Assembly: GCF_013761175.1 (NCBI RefSeq)
Contig: NZ_JACDUR010000002.1
Span: 1,144,507-1,208,506 of the forward strand
Source: Nonomuraea soli
Lineage (GTDB): Bacteria > Actinomycetota > Actinomycetes > Streptosporangiales > Streptosporangiaceae
DNA length: 64,000 nucleotides
Direction of reading: 5' to 3'
In this document: positions 33,296-42,186 of the stretch, piece by piece
Numbering within the stretch: the first letter of the stretch is position 1
Layout of the letters: every line of letters begins with the position of its first letter
Translations under genes and position numbers: made by a program
Notes under the pieces: generated by a model
Databases searched by the model: none
What the model saw: the letters and a program-made list of their open reading frames with translations, nothing else
What the model was told of the DNA's origin: nothing

Positions 33296-33871
33296 ATGAG
33301 TGGTAGGCGATTCGCCGTAGCCGTAGCGTCAGCCGGTCTGCTGGCTGGCACGCTCTGCGTGCCAGCCTCGGCGGTGGCGTCGACGCCGTCGGCCGGCCCG
33401 GTGTACTGGTACCAGATCGTGGCTCAGCACAGCGGAAAGTGCCTGGACGTGGCGCACGCCAAAACGGGGCACGCCGCCAACGTCATCCAGGGCACCTGCG
33501 CTCCCCGCGGCACCGGCTACAACCAGCAGTGGCGCATCGTCGACAGCGGCGCCTCCGGCACCTACATCCGCCTCATCGCCCGGCACAGCGGCCTGTGCCT
33601 CGATGTCGCCCATGCCAGCACCAAACACGGCGCCAACGTCCTTCAAGGCGTCTGCGGCGGGCCGGCCGCCTACAACCAGCAATGGCGCATCGAATACATG
33701 AAGATCGACGGCACCGCCCGCATCCGCGCCCGGCACAGCGGAAGCTGTCTGGACGTGGCCAACGCCCGCCTTGAGCACGGCGCCAACGTCATTCAAGCCA
33801 CCTGCGGCGGGCCCGGATCGGGAAACAACCAGCTGTGGCGCTTCCGGCAGGTCGGCGTCAGCTGGGAGTAG
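33296..33871 (+). CDS. Secreted ricin-type beta-trefoil lectin (CBM13-like)
   Basis: A 191-residue secreted protein. The signal peptide ends near PASAVASTPSA. The mature protein is one beta-trefoil with three repeats, each with a HSGxCLDVA motif and a QW-type end: YNQQWRIVD, YNQQWRIEY and NNQLWRFRQ. Such domains bind galactose/xylan-type sugars; no catalytic domain is attached. GCAGGAG lies 5 nt before ATG 33296. The 210 bp upstream hold no further gene. Confidence 0.88.
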   Translation: MSGRRFAVAVASAGLLAGTLCVPASAVASTPSAGPVYWYQIVAQHSGKCLDVAHAKTGHAANVIQGTCAPRGTGYNQQWRIVDSGASGTYIRLIARHSGLCLDVAHASTKHGANVLQGVCGGPAAYNQQWRIEYMKIDGTARIRARHSGSCLDVANARLEHGANVIQATCGGPGSGNNQLWRFRQVGVSWE

Positions 33872-34042
33872 GATCCGGCGGCCCCGGCAAGGGGCTGGTC
33901 GTCTCACTACGCAGCACGTGTCGCCGCAGGCTTCGCCCGCCGCGTCATCGGCCAAGGCCACGGCACCGAACTTCTCAACCTCACGGCTGGAGGAGCGCCG
34001 GGCAGGTCCAGCACCTGAGCCTGCGTCGGAGGCGGAGTGACG

Positions 34043-34681
34043 ATGGTCAGCGTTACCGACACCGGTGCGGTCGACTACGTGGACGATCGTCACTGCTCCT
34101 GCTGCGGCGTCCTGATCGGCATCGCCGACCGCGCCTCCTACCACGCCTTCAAGCACGACGTCAGCGGCGCCGCCTGCGTGGCCCTCCGCTCGCGACGATC
34201 AGACGGGATCCCTGCGGCGCCGTCCAGCCCTTTCAGGAAACAACTCCTTGCGCGTCTCGACTCCCACCTGGCCGAGCGGCTTCCTGATGGGGCGGGCTAC
34301 CGGAGGCCCTGCTGGTCCAGCCAGGTGGCGATCGCCGCGGCGATCGCTTCCGGCTGGTCCTCCGCCGCGTGGTGCCCCGCTGGGCCGCAGTGTTCGACCC
34401 GCAGGCCCGCGACGTTGTCCTTGCACCATGCGGCGACCTCCGCAGTGATGAGCAGCGTGGGTGAGGAATCGAAGGTGAGCAGGAGCTTGGGGACATCCCG
34501 GCTGTCGGCCAGCCACGCTCCGTACGCGCTGATCCTGGCGGTCACGTCGGCGGGGTCGCCGTCGATCGGCAGCGACCGGGTCCAGTTCAGCAGGGGGCGG
34601 CGACTGTCTCGTGTGGGGTACGGCAGGCGGTACGCGTCGAGGTCCTCGGCTCCGAGCGGGTTCAGCACTCCCCCGGTGTAG
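34043..34681 (+). CDS. Small CxCC protein, probably 3'-truncated
   Basis: ATG 34043 follows a strong purine-rich site (GGAGGCGGAG). The first 50 codons have GC-rich third positions and encode VDYVDDRHCSCCGVLIGIAD, a one-knuckle C-x-C-C motif, then FKHDVSGAACVAL. After about position 34190 codon use becomes random, and from 34297 the frame is only antisense to the dehalogenase. I read it as a real gene start whose 3' end has been lost. Family not recognised. The 170 bp before it (33872-34042) hold nothing I can support. Confidence 0.3.
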   Translation: MVSVTDTGAVDYVDDRHCSCCGVLIGIADRASYHAFKHDVSGAACVALRSRRSDGIPAAPSSPFRKQLLARLDSHLAERLPDGAGYRRPCWSSQVAIAAAIASGWSSAAWCPAGPQCSTRRPATLSLHHAATSAVMSSVGEESKVSRSLGTSRLSASHAPYALILAVTSAGSPSIGSDRVQFSRGRRLSRVGYGRRYASRSSAPSGFSTPPV

Positions 34682-35151
34682 GCGGCCTCGACGAAGAAGT
34701 GCGTGTCGAGCACCAGCGCCTCGCCCTCGGCGGTGCGGAACCGCGCGGTGTGGGCGCGAGCTTGCTCGGAGAGTTCGCTTGAGTCGATCGGCCGCACGAT
34801 CGTCTCGAAGAAGGCCACGCCACGCACCCTGCCGGGGTTCCGGGCTGCCCAGTCGAAGGCGAGCGCGCCGCCCCAGTCGTGGCCGACGAGCACGATGTCG
34901 TCCAGGCCGAGGGCGTCGAAGAAGGCGTCCAGGTAGCGGGCGTGGTCGGCGAAGCGGTAGTCGCCGACCGGCTTGCCCGAGCGGCCCATGCCGATGAGGT
35001 CAGGGGCGATCAGCCGTCCCGCGCCGGCCAGCGGGAGGATCGTGCGCCACATGTGGGAGGAGGAGGGGTTGCCGTGCAGGAAGACGACGGTGGCTCCGCT
35101 GCCGTGGTCTTCGTAGTGAATCGTCGAATCGAGGACGTCGATGCTGGGCAT
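34297..35151 (-). CDS. Haloalkane dehalogenase-like alpha/beta hydrolase
   Basis: A 284-residue hydrolase of the DhaA/LinB type. FLHGNPSSSHMWR contains Asn28 and VGHDWGGALAFDWA contains nucleophile Asp92 and Trp93; Asn and Trp bind the halide. The catalytic histidine lies in CGPAGHHAAED. The Asp nucleophile separates it from serine esterases and fits hydrolysis of carbon-halogen bonds. Epoxide hydrolases share the Asp but lack this Asn/Trp set. It follows the MarR-type gene by 18 bp and is probably controlled by it. Confidence 0.85.
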   Translation of the reverse strand: MPSIDVLDSTIHYEDHGSGATVVFLHGNPSSSHMWRTILPLAGAGRLIAPDLIGMGRSGKPVGDYRFADHARYLDAFFDALGLDDIVLVGHDWGGALAFDWAARNPGRVRGVAFFETIVRPIDSSELSEQARAHTARFRTAEGEALVLDTHFFVEAAYTGGVLNPLGAEDLDAYRLPYPTRDSRRPLLNWTRSLPIDGDPADVTARISAYGAWLADSRDVPKLLLTFDSSPTLLITAEVAAWCKDNVAGLRVEHCGPAGHHAAEDQPEAIAAAIATWLDQQGLR

Positions 35152-35169
35152 GGTGGGCGCTTTCTGTCT

Positions 35170-35622
35170 TCAGCCGGCGAACAGCACGCCGTTGGCCCTG
35201 GCCAGGACGGTGTTGAGCACGCGGGCGGCGACGGCGAGGTCCTCGGCGGGCAGGTCGCCCCACAGCCTCTGGATGATCGGGCCGAGCGCGGTGCGCACCT
35301 GGGTCCACTGCTGCTGACCGGTCTCGCTGACCTGAACGTCGCCGCCTTCGCCGCCCTCCTTCAGCAGGCCCGCGGCGGTCAACTCGGCGATGCGCTCGGC
35401 CACGGACGCCTCGCTGAACTTCGTGGCCTTGCTGACCTTGCCGATGAGCTCGGCGCGGTCGATGGTCCCGCCGCTCACCGAGGTCAGCGTGAGCGTGACC
35501 CACTGGGGTTCGGTGATGCCGGTTCCGTCGAGCTGACGCTCCAGGATCGCGTTGAGGGTCTTCTCGGTCTGGCCGATGAGCGCGGTGCCGAAGGGCAGGG
35601 TGGGTGCCATGACTCCATCCAA
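35170..35622 (-). CDS. MarR-like winged-helix regulator
   Basis: A 150-residue single-domain protein with a MarR-like winged helix (ITEPQWVTLTLTSVSGGTID, then KFSEASVAERIAELTAAGLL) and a C-terminal dimerisation helix. The match is weaker than for the MarR at 36191. ATG 35622 is used; ATG 35610 with GGAG 2 nt upstream is possible. It is in one operon with the dehalogenase. CAAACGTT occurs just upstream (on the minus strand near 35642) and again upstream of the SnoaL gene. Confidence 0.65.
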   Translation of the reverse strand: MDGVMAPTLPFGTALIGQTEKTLNAILERQLDGTGITEPQWVTLTLTSVSGGTIDRAELIGKVSKATKFSEASVAERIAELTAAGLLKEGGEGGDVQVSETGQQQWTQVRTALGPIIQRLWGDLPAEDLAVAARVLNTVLARANGVLFAG

Positions 35623-35669
35623 TCCAGCAAAATAGAACGTTTGTCTGATTAACTGTCGGGCTTCGCGGA

Positions 35670-36083
35670 TCAGCTCGCGCGGGTCCAGAGCGGGGTGATC
35701 CGCTGCTCACGGAATCGCCAGCCCGCGGGCGTCCGCACCGCGATGCCCCCCATGCGCAGACCGCCGGTGAAGTGGGGCGCCTGGCCATCGCGGTAGTAGA
35801 ACACGAGCGAGTAAGCAGAGACGGCAGCCTCGTCGCCGTCGATCTCCGCCAGCAGGTCGGTGGTCAGGTGCTGGGCTTGCTGCCCCTCGACCTCGCTCTT
35901 GCGCATGAAGTCGACGACGTTGTCGATGCCGCGCAGTTCGCCTCCACGAGGCGAGTGCACCGCCACGTCGTCGGCGAAGACGGTGTCCGCATCCGCCCAG
36001 CGCTTCTCGTCGAGCAGGCGGGCGAAGCGGGCGAACAGATCGGCGATCTCGATGCGGTCGGCGACTGCGGTGTTGGTGGACAC
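35670..36083 (-). CDS. SnoaL/NTF2-like protein
   Basis: A 137-residue NTF2-like (SnoaL_4) protein. IEIADLFARFARLLDEKRWA is the first helix pair and the core has VSAYSLVFYYRDGQAPHFTG followed by RTPAGWRFREQRITPLW. Such proteins are cyclases, dehydratases or hydroxylase-like enzymes on small ligands. AGAGGA ends 4 nt before GTG 36083, which I prefer to ATG 36098. It is divergent from the MarR gene at 36191 and probably its target. Confidence 0.8.
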   Translation of the reverse strand: MSTNTAVADRIEIADLFARFARLLDEKRWADADTVFADDVAVHSPRGGELRGIDNVVDFMRKSEVEGQQAQHLTTDLLAEIDGDEAAVSAYSLVFYYRDGQAPHFTGGLRMGGIAVRTPAGWRFREQRITPLWTRAS

Positions 36084-36151
36084 AGCATCCTCTTTCATTA
36101 GTGAAATTAACGTTTCTAAGCCAAACGTTTGCGACGTGAACGAATCTACAT

Positions 36152-36183
36152 CGTTAGTAGGACTAACGCAACAGGGGTAAGAT
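36152..36183 (+). promoter_or_regulatory. Operator CGTTAGTAGGACTAACG and -10 TAAGAT before marR
   Basis: The perfect palindrome (7-bp arms, 36152-36158 and 36162-36168) covers the -35 region. TAAGAT (36178-36183) ends 7 nt before ATG 36191. Autoregulation by the MarR protein, also acting on the divergent SnoaL gene, is the simple reading. Confidence 0.65.
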
Positions 36184-36190
36184 CGGCGGC

Positions 36191-36688
36191 ATGACCAGCA
36201 GAGCCGACGCCTCGGACATGCCACACGACGGCGAGACGAAGACGCCGGACAGACTGCGCCGACGAGCCAGCCGCCTCCTGTCCGGCCTGACCGCACAGTC
36301 GGACCGGCTGGTGAACGAAGGACTGGCCGAGGTCGACGCCCGCAAGTGGCACTACGCCGTGCTGGCCTCGTTGCAGGAGCACGGCCCGGGCAGCCAGGCG
36401 ACACTGAGCCGGCGCACCGGCATCTACCGCAGCGACATGGTCGGAGTCCTCAACGAGCTGGCCGAGCGCGACCTCATCGAACGGACGCCGGATCCCGACG
36501 ACCGCCGCCGCAACGTCATCACGATCACCACCAGGGGCCGCCAGCGCCTGCGCCGCCTCGACCAGGTCCTTGACGACCTCCACGACGAGCTGCTCGCCCC
36601 GCTCGCTCCCGCCGAACGCGACCAGTTCGTCCAGCTGCTCACTCGCCTGCTGGACCACCACAGGCACACACCGGAGCCCCACGGGTAG
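36191..36688 (+). CDS. MarR-family transcriptional regulator
   Basis: A 165-residue MarR protein. The winged helix is intact: YAVLASLQEHGPGSQATLSR, then MVGVLNELAERDLIERTPDP and the wing DDRRRNVITITTRG. The C-terminal helix dimerises. It is transcribed leaderless from a promoter covered by its likely operator and faces the SnoaL gene. Confidence 0.88.
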   Translation: MTSRADASDMPHDGETKTPDRLRRRASRLLSGLTAQSDRLVNEGLAEVDARKWHYAVLASLQEHGPGSQATLSRRTGIYRSDMVGVLNELAERDLIERTPDPDDRRRNVITITTRGRQRLRRLDQVLDDLHDELLAPLAPAERDQFVQLLTRLLDHHRHTPEPHG

Positions 36689-36945
36689 GGATCAATGCCA
36701 TCCAGGGGCTGTCCCGGCCGGTGCCGCACCTGGTCACGCTCGGCGCGGACCTTGGGAGCGGAAGACCGGCCTGCACGTGATCGAGCAGGCCATCCACACC
36801 GAGACCTCCGAGAGGCACAGGAGCTGTGTGACGGCCCGGCGTGGCCTGACTGGCCGGACTTCGAGCTCTCAGTCCTCCCTCTGGGGCAGGTCTTCCGAGC
36901 ACCCTCCAACGCCTTGGCATCCGACCGCCTCGACCGCGCCGGCCG
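36689..36945. other. Gene-free stretch with coding-like fragments
   Basis: 257 bp between two convergent genes. One plus-strand frame gives LCDGPAWPDWPDFELSVLPL and another, just before it, HVIEQAIHTETSE. They look like pieces of one decayed gene in different frames. I cannot name the family. Confidence 0.3.
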
Positions 36946-38100
36946 TCACGTCGGGACCTGCCACATGGTGGCCAGCCGCCGGGTGGCCAGGCGGCGCGGC
37001 ACCGCGCGCAGCAGGGTGTCGCGTGTCCACGCCGTGACGCCGGTGCGGGACATGAGCCACCCCTGCCGCGAGGAGGCCTCCATCATGCGGCTGGTCGGCG
37101 GGCGCCGCTCGGCGTCGTAGCGCAGCAGCCGCCCCGCCACCTCGCCCGGCACCGCCCCGGCCAGGCGCCGGGTCAGGGCGGCGGCGTCCTCGAAGGCCTG
37201 GCTGGCGCCCTGCCCCAGGTCGGGCGTCATGGCGTGGGCGGCATCGCCCAGCAGCGCGATCCGCCCGGCGGCGAACGACGGCAGCGGCACCGCCAGCCGG
37301 GCGATCGCGTCCACGTACACCTCGGACGGCGCGGTGGCGGCGATGATCGCCGGGACGGCCGGGTGCCAGTCGGCCATCAGCGCCAGCATCTGTTCGCGTG
37401 CCTGCTCGGGGGCGGGTGGCGGGCCGGTCAGCGCGCAGTCGGTGAACCAGTAGACCTCGCCCCCGGGCAGCGGGAACAGGCCGAACAGCGCCCCGGTACG
37501 GCGGTCGACCAGGATGTTGGTCATCAGGCCGTCCACCGCCAGGCCGGAAGGCAGGGAGGCCGTGCCGCGCAGGTCCAGCCGCCCGGCCCGCCTGAGGCCG
37601 GGGTGGTCGGGGAACAGGCGGGCGCGCAGCACGCTGCCGATGCCGTCGGCCACCACGACCGCGTCGGCCACGGCGACGTCCCGGCCGCCGCCGACCAGGC
37701 GCACGCCGCCGGGCTCGTCGCGCAGGTCGTCGACGGCGGTGGCGGTGCGCAGCAGCTCGGGCGGCAGCGGGGCGCGCAGCGACCGGTGCAGCTCCGTCCT
37801 GCTCACCGTGACGGCGGCGCCCACCTGCCGCTGGGCCCGGCCCAGGTCGGTGACCAGCAGCGGACGGCCACGCCAGTCGCGCAGCCCGCCGTGGCCGGTG
37901 GCCGTCGGCACCGAGCGCAGGTAGCCGGCCAGGCCCAGCTCGTCGAGCGCGCGCACCCCGGTGGGCAGGACGACGATCGCGGTGCCCGCCTCGCGCAGTT
38001 CCGGGGCACGTTCGAACACGGTCACCTCGTGGCCGTTCCGGTGCAGCCCCGCCGCGGCCGCCAGGCCGCCGAGCCCGGCGCCCACCACTGCGACGCGCAT
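36946..38100 (-). CDS. FAD-dependent monooxygenase (PHBH-type)
   Basis: A 384-residue flavoprotein. FAD binding: GAGLGGLAAAAGLHRNGHEV at the N terminus, the DG motif in VVVADGIGSVLRA, and the late LLGDAAHAMTPDLGQGASQA. This is the aromatic-ring hydroxylase/salicylate hydroxylase-like group. The substrate is unknown. GGAGG lies 8 nt before ATG 38100. Divergent from a TetR gene; such pairs are common, with the TetR protein repressing the oxygenase. Confidence 0.88.
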   Translation of the reverse strand: MRVAVVGAGLGGLAAAAGLHRNGHEVTVFERAPELREAGTAIVVLPTGVRALDELGLAGYLRSVPTATGHGGLRDWRGRPLLVTDLGRAQRQVGAAVTVSRTELHRSLRAPLPPELLRTATAVDDLRDEPGGVRLVGGGRDVAVADAVVVADGIGSVLRARLFPDHPGLRRAGRLDLRGTASLPSGLAVDGLMTNILVDRRTGALFGLFPLPGGEVYWFTDCALTGPPPAPEQAREQMLALMADWHPAVPAIIAATAPSEVYVDAIARLAVPLPSFAAGRIALLGDAAHAMTPDLGQGASQAFEDAAALTRRLAGAVPGEVAGRLLRYDAERRPPTSRMMEASSRQGWLMSRTGVTAWTRDTLLRAVPRRLATRRLATMWQVPT

Positions 38101-38126
38101 GGTCACCACCTCCATTCACTACGATG

Positions 38127-38153
38127 GTACTAGTACGCTTACCGCTATATCAT
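38127..38153 (+). promoter_or_regulatory. GTACTAGTAC palindrome and TATCAT -10 before tetR
   Basis: GTACTAGTAC (38127-38136) lies at the -35 position of a promoter whose -10 TATCAT (38148-38153) ends 6 nt before GTG 38160. It probably serves both divergent genes. Confidence 0.5.
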
Positions 38154-38159
38154 GGAGAG

Positions 38160-38774
38160 GTGCCGCCGACCAACCCCGCCCGCCGCAGGGCCCTCGCCGA
38201 CGCCGCCATCGAGCTGCTGGCCGCCTCCGGCGTGCACGGGGTGACGCATCGGGCCGTCGAGCAGGCCGCCGCCCTGCCGACCGGAACGGCCTCCAACTAC
38301 TTCCGCAGCCGCGAGGCGCTGCTGGTGGCGGCGGCCGAGCGCATCGTCGAGCTGCACCGCGCCGACATGGACGAGGCGGCGGGACGCCACGACGCCGCCG
38401 GCCGTACCGGCCTCGAAGAGCAGCTGGCCGACCTGATCGCCGGCTCGCTGTACGGCGCGGCGACCAGGTTGCGCGGCCGCTATCTGGCGATCTTCGAGCT
38501 GCAGCTCGAAGCCGGCAGGCGCCCGGCACTCGCCCACGCGATGGCGGGCCTGCAGGAGGTGTCGCTGCGCTTCACCGCCGACCACCACGCCCAGCTGGGG
38601 CTCGCCGTGCCCGCCCCGGCGGTGCCCACGCTGATCACCTTGTACGGCGGGGCGCTGTTCACGCTGGTGACGATGCCGCCCGAGCACGTCAGCCGTGACG
38701 GGGCGCAGGCGATCGCCGAAGCGATCGTGCGCGGCGCGCTGGATCAGCGCGCGCCGCGAAACGAGCGCCGGTAG
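38160..38774 (+). CDS. TetR-family regulator
   Basis: A 204-residue TetR protein. HTH: AAIELLAASGVHGVTHRAVE followed by LPTGTASNYFRSREALLVAA. The effector domain is diverse, as usual. GTG 38160 is preferred because of the -10 box; ATG 38124 upstream is in frame but would place the operator inside the gene. Likely represses itself and the divergent FAD monooxygenase. The 3' end overlaps the convergent GlxA-type gene by 31 bp. Confidence 0.87.
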   Translation: MPPTNPARRRALADAAIELLAASGVHGVTHRAVEQAAALPTGTASNYFRSREALLVAAAERIVELHRADMDEAAGRHDAAGRTGLEEQLADLIAGSLYGAATRLRGRYLAIFELQLEAGRRPALAHAMAGLQEVSLRFTADHHAQLGLAVPAPAVPTLITLYGGALFTLVTMPPEHVSRDGAQAIAEAIVRGALDQRAPRNERR

Positions 38775-39685
38775 GTGTCGGGCGTGACCCCGACCATGCG
38801 CTTGAACTGCCGCCGCAGCGTCGTGGCCGTGCCCATCCCGGTGGAGCGCGCCACCGACTCGACGCTCTCCTCGGTGCTCTCCAGCAGTTCCTGCGCCCGG
38901 CGCACCCGCTGAGCCAGCAGCCACTGCAACGGCGCCTGCCCCGACACCGACCGGAACTGCCGGCCCAGATGCCGCGGGCTCATGTTCGCCCTGCGCGCCA
39001 GGTCGGCCACAGTCAACGGCCGCTCCAGCCGCCCCAGCGCCCACGCCATCAGCTCGGCCAGCACGTGCTCGCCCTCGACCTGCACCGGCGCCGCGACGAA
39101 CTGCGCCTGCCCTCCCGGCCGGTGCGGCGGCATGACCAGGCGCCGCGCCACCGAGTTGGCGATCGCCGCCCCGTGGTCGAGGTGCACCAGGTGCAGGCAC
39201 AGATCGACGGCCGCCGCCTTGCCCGCGGCCGTCAGCACGCTGCCGTTGTCGGTGTACAGGACGTCCGGGTCGACGTCGGCCAGCGGATGGCGGGCCCGCA
39301 GCTCCTCGGCGTGCGCCCAGTGCGTCGTGGCCCGCCGCCCGTCCAGCAGCCCGGCCGCGCCGAGCACGAACGCCCCCGTGCACAGCGACGCCACCCGCGC
39401 GCCCGCCTGATGCGCCGCGCGTACCGCCTCGACGACGTCGGCCGGCGGCGGCACGTCGACGTCGGCGCAGGCGGGCACGATCACCAGGTCGGCCGAGGCC
39501 ACCCGGTCCAGCCCATGGGCGGGCTCGACCAGGAACGGCCCCACCCGCACCGGGCCGGGCCCGCACAGCAGCACCTCGTACCAGCCCTGGGCGGCTTCCC
39601 TCGGGGGGTTGCCGAAGATCTCGCAGGCGACTCCGAGCTCGAAGTGCAGCAGCTCGCCCGCGGCGATGATGGCGACAACCGGCAT
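38744..39685 (-). CDS. GlxA-type AraC-family regulator (DJ-1/PfpI plus HTH)
   Basis: A 313-residue regulator. The N-terminal class I GATase-like domain has the cysteine in VASLCTGAFVLGAAGLLDGR and TTHWAHAEEL. The C-terminal AraC HTH pair is PLTVADLARRANMSPRHLGR and VESVARSTGMGTATTLRRQF. Start ATG 39685 is fixed by TACACT (39698-39693), 7 nt upstream; longer frames to 39904 run into the divergent gene. Likely regulates itself and the divergent saccharopine-dehydrogenase-like gene through the inverted repeat between them. Confidence 0.88.
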   Translation of the reverse strand: MPVVAIIAAGELLHFELGVACEIFGNPPREAAQGWYEVLLCGPGPVRVGPFLVEPAHGLDRVASADLVIVPACADVDVPPPADVVEAVRAAHQAGARVASLCTGAFVLGAAGLLDGRRATTHWAHAEELRARHPLADVDPDVLYTDNGSVLTAAGKAAAVDLCLHLVHLDHGAAIANSVARRLVMPPHRPGGQAQFVAAPVQVEGEHVLAELMAWALGRLERPLTVADLARRANMSPRHLGRQFRSVSGQAPLQWLLAQRVRRAQELLESTEESVESVARSTGMGTATTLRRQFKRMVGVTPDTYRRSFRGAR

Positions 39686-39686
39686 G

Positions 39687-39717
39687 TCCGAAAGTGTACG
39701 CATGATGGCGTTTCGGA
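39687..39717. promoter_or_regulatory. Inverted repeat TCCGAAA-N17-TTTCGGA
   Basis: Arms at 39687-39693 and 39711-39717 flank the -10 box of the GlxA-type gene. Spacing of about two turns fits an AraC-family dimer site and autoregulation. Confidence 0.5.
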
Positions 39718-39786
39718 CCATCACGGTCTCGCGGGGCCGCGCGCCAGACTGGGGTGACTTCCCGACCTTCGATGAACGGATGAACC

Positions 39787-40842
39787 ATGAGCACGACTGG
39801 CCCGGTAGCGGTGTACGGGGCGACGGGTCACACCGGCCGTTTCGTCGTGGCCGAACTACGGCGGCGCGGCATCGCGATCGTCCTGTCCGGCCGTGACGAG
39901 GCACGCCTGGACAAGCTGGCGGCAGAACTGGACGACCACAACGGCACGGGCGGTCCGACCACCGTGGCCACCGTGGCGGCCGCGTCCGCCGACGACCCGG
40001 CGGCGCTGGACGCGGCCCTGGCCGGAGCGGCAGCGGTGATCAACTGCGCCGGGCCGTTCGCCGTCACCGGTGGCCCGCTCATCGAGGCCGCCCTGCGCGC
40101 CGACATCCCCTACGTCGACGTCGCCGCCGAGATCGAGGCCAACGCCGCCACCTTCGCCACCCACGCCGAGGCCGCCCGCCGGGCGGGCGTCGCGGTCGTG
40201 CCCGCCATGGCCTTCTACGGCGGCCTGGGCGACCTGCTGGCCACCGCGGCCCTCGACGGCGCGAGCTCCGCCGAGGAGGTCCATGTCGCCTACGGCCTCA
40301 GCAGCTGGCACCCCACCCCCGGCACGCGGACGGCGGGCCAGGTCTCCCACGAGCGCCGCGCGGGCCGCCGGGTGCGCTACACCGCGGGTGCGCTGCAGTA
40401 CCACGACGACGCGCCCGTCCAGCAGGACTGGGACTTCCCCGAGCCGCTGGGGCGGCGCCCGGTCATCGCCGAGTTCAGCATGGCCGACATCGTCACCGTT
40501 CCCAGCCACGTCGACGTCCCCGAGGTGCGCACCTCCATGATCGTGCAGGCCGCCCGCGACCTGGCCGACCAGGACACCCCCGCGCCGCTGGCCGCCGACG
40601 AGCAGGGCCGCTCCGACCAGACGTTCGTCGTCGACGTGCGCGTCCGCGTCGCGGGCCGGGAACGCCGCGCCGTCGCGCGCGGGCAGGACATCTACGCCGC
40701 CAGCGCCCCGCTGGCGGTGGAAGCGGTCGAGCGCCTGCTGACCGGCCGGGGCCGCACCACCGGCGTGGCCTCGGCCGGCGCGATGTTCGACGCGGCCGAC
40801 TTCCTGCGGGCCCTGAGCCCGCACCTGTCGGTCAGCTGGTGA
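39787..40842 (+). CDS. Saccharopine dehydrogenase-like NAD(P)-binding protein
   Basis: A 351-residue protein with an N-terminal Rossmann fold, VYGATGHTGRFVVAELRRRG, and the SDH block AAVINCAGPFAVTGGPLIEA. The middle PAMAFYGGLGDLLA and the C-terminal half match the trans-acting enoyl-reductase/saccharopine-dehydrogenase-like group rather than true lysine enzymes. The product is unknown. Divergent from the GlxA-type regulator. Confidence 0.8.
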   Translation: MSTTGPVAVYGATGHTGRFVVAELRRRGIAIVLSGRDEARLDKLAAELDDHNGTGGPTTVATVAAASADDPAALDAALAGAAAVINCAGPFAVTGGPLIEAALRADIPYVDVAAEIEANAATFATHAEAARRAGVAVVPAMAFYGGLGDLLATAALDGASSAEEVHVAYGLSSWHPTPGTRTAGQVSHERRAGRRVRYTAGALQYHDDAPVQQDWDFPEPLGRRPVIAEFSMADIVTVPSHVDVPEVRTSMIVQAARDLADQDTPAPLAADEQGRSDQTFVVDVRVRVAGRERRAVARGQDIYAASAPLAVEAVERLLTGRGRTTGVASAGAMFDAADFLRALSPHLSVSW

Positions 40843-42154
40843 CGTCCCTGAGCACCGGGTAGTTGGCGCGGAAGACCTGGTGCGGGTCGCGGGCCCGCTT
40901 GATCTCCCGCAGCCGGGCCAGCGTGGCGGCGTCGAAGGCCGCCGTCACCGGCTCGCCGGGCGACAGCAGGGTGTACGGCTTGCGCCCGCTGATGGAGGCG
41001 CCCAGGTCGGCCACGATCTCGGCCTGCCTGGCGCGCGTCGCCTCGGCGGCGTGCGGCAGGCCCAGACCCAGCAGGCCCAGCAGGTACGGCTCGGCCGGCG
41101 CACCACTGGCACCCACCCCCCGGCCCGGCTCGGCCAGCGCCCCGCCCAGATGTCTGACCTGCACGTTGATGAGCGGCGCCACCGGCTTGGACAGCAGCAG
41201 CTCCACCGCCTGCGGGTCCAGGCCGGTGAGCAGCTCCGCCCGCCCGATGGACGGGGCAGGGTCGGTGGGCTCGGCGGCGATGCGGCCCAGCTCGGCGATC
41301 GGGACGACGCCGCGGTTGTCGGCGATCGCACCCTCGATCGTGTCGATGCGCGCCAGCAGGTCCCGCCCCTGCCCGGCCTCACCCAGGTAGGCCAGATCCA
41401 GCGTCACCATCGACGGCGCGCCGGGCGGCTGGAGCCGGTTGATCCAGACGCTGAGCTCACGCGGCGCCCCGGCGGTGATCTCCAGGAACGCGTCGTACAC
41501 CTCCCTGGTGCGGTGCTCGGGCCAGATGACCCGCCCGCCGTACAGGGCGGGTGCGGGATACAGCTCGAGCTCGAGGGCGGTCACCACCGCGAAGTCGCCG
41601 CCGCCGCCGCGCAGCGCCCAGAACAGCTCCGGGTCGGACTCGGCGCTCACCCGGCCGGGCTCGCCGTCGGCGTCCACGATGTCGATGGCCCGCACGCTGT
41701 CGGAGGCGAAGCCGTACTTGCGGCTGAACCAGCCGACCCCGCCACCCAGGGTGTAGCCGGCCACGCTGACGCCGGGCGCGCTGCCGGCCAGGCCGGTCAG
41801 GCCCAGCGGGCCGGTCCGCGCCAGCACCTGCCCCCACGTCGCGCCCGCGCCCACCCGGACCACCCGCTCCTGCGCGCGCACCTCCACCTGGTTCAGCCGC
41901 CTGGTGCGCAGCAGGATCAGGCCTTCCACGTCACCCGAGGCGCCGTGCCCGCTCGGCTGCACGGTCACCGTCAGATTCGCCTTGCGCGCGTACCGCACCA
42001 GTGCCGCCACGTCGTCGGCGTCCGCGGCCTCCACCACAGCCGCCACGGGCTGCCTGACGGTCAGGTTCCACGCGGTCGCGGCCTGCTCGAAGCCGTCGTC
42101 GCCGGGCAGGAGCACGTGCCCCTGGAGAACGTGGCGCAAATCGTTGATCGTCAT
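40832..42154 (-). CDS. FAD-linked oxidoreductase, BBE-like
   Basis: A 440-residue berberine-bridge-enzyme-like flavoprotein. The PCMH FAD domain has TVTVQPSGHGASGDVEGLIL, with the histidine that usually carries covalent FAD, and GYTLGGGVGWFSRKYG. The cysteine of bicovalent members is absent. The C-terminal BBE segment RDPHQVFRANYPV is present. It oxidises alcohols or ring systems. AAGGAG lies 7 nt before ATG 42154. Paired CTAGCGGCGCTAG operators separate it from the divergent ProC-like gene. Confidence 0.87.
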   Translation of the reverse strand: MTINDLRHVLQGHVLLPGDDGFEQAATAWNLTVRQPVAAVVEAADADDVAALVRYARKANLTVTVQPSGHGASGDVEGLILLRTRRLNQVEVRAQERVVRVGAGATWGQVLARTGPLGLTGLAGSAPGVSVAGYTLGGGVGWFSRKYGFASDSVRAIDIVDADGEPGRVSAESDPELFWALRGGGGDFAVVTALELELYPAPALYGGRVIWPEHRTREVYDAFLEITAGAPRELSVWINRLQPPGAPSMVTLDLAYLGEAGQGRDLLARIDTIEGAIADNRGVVPIAELGRIAAEPTDPAPSIGRAELLTGLDPQAVELLLSKPVAPLINVQVRHLGGALAEPGRGVGASGAPAEPYLLGLLGLGLPHAAEATRARQAEIVADLGASISGRKPYTLLSPGEPVTAAFDAATLARLREIKRARDPHQVFRANYPVLRDVTS

Positions 42155-42186
42155 CGTCGTCTCCTTATCGAGGGCCCAGCGCTTTC

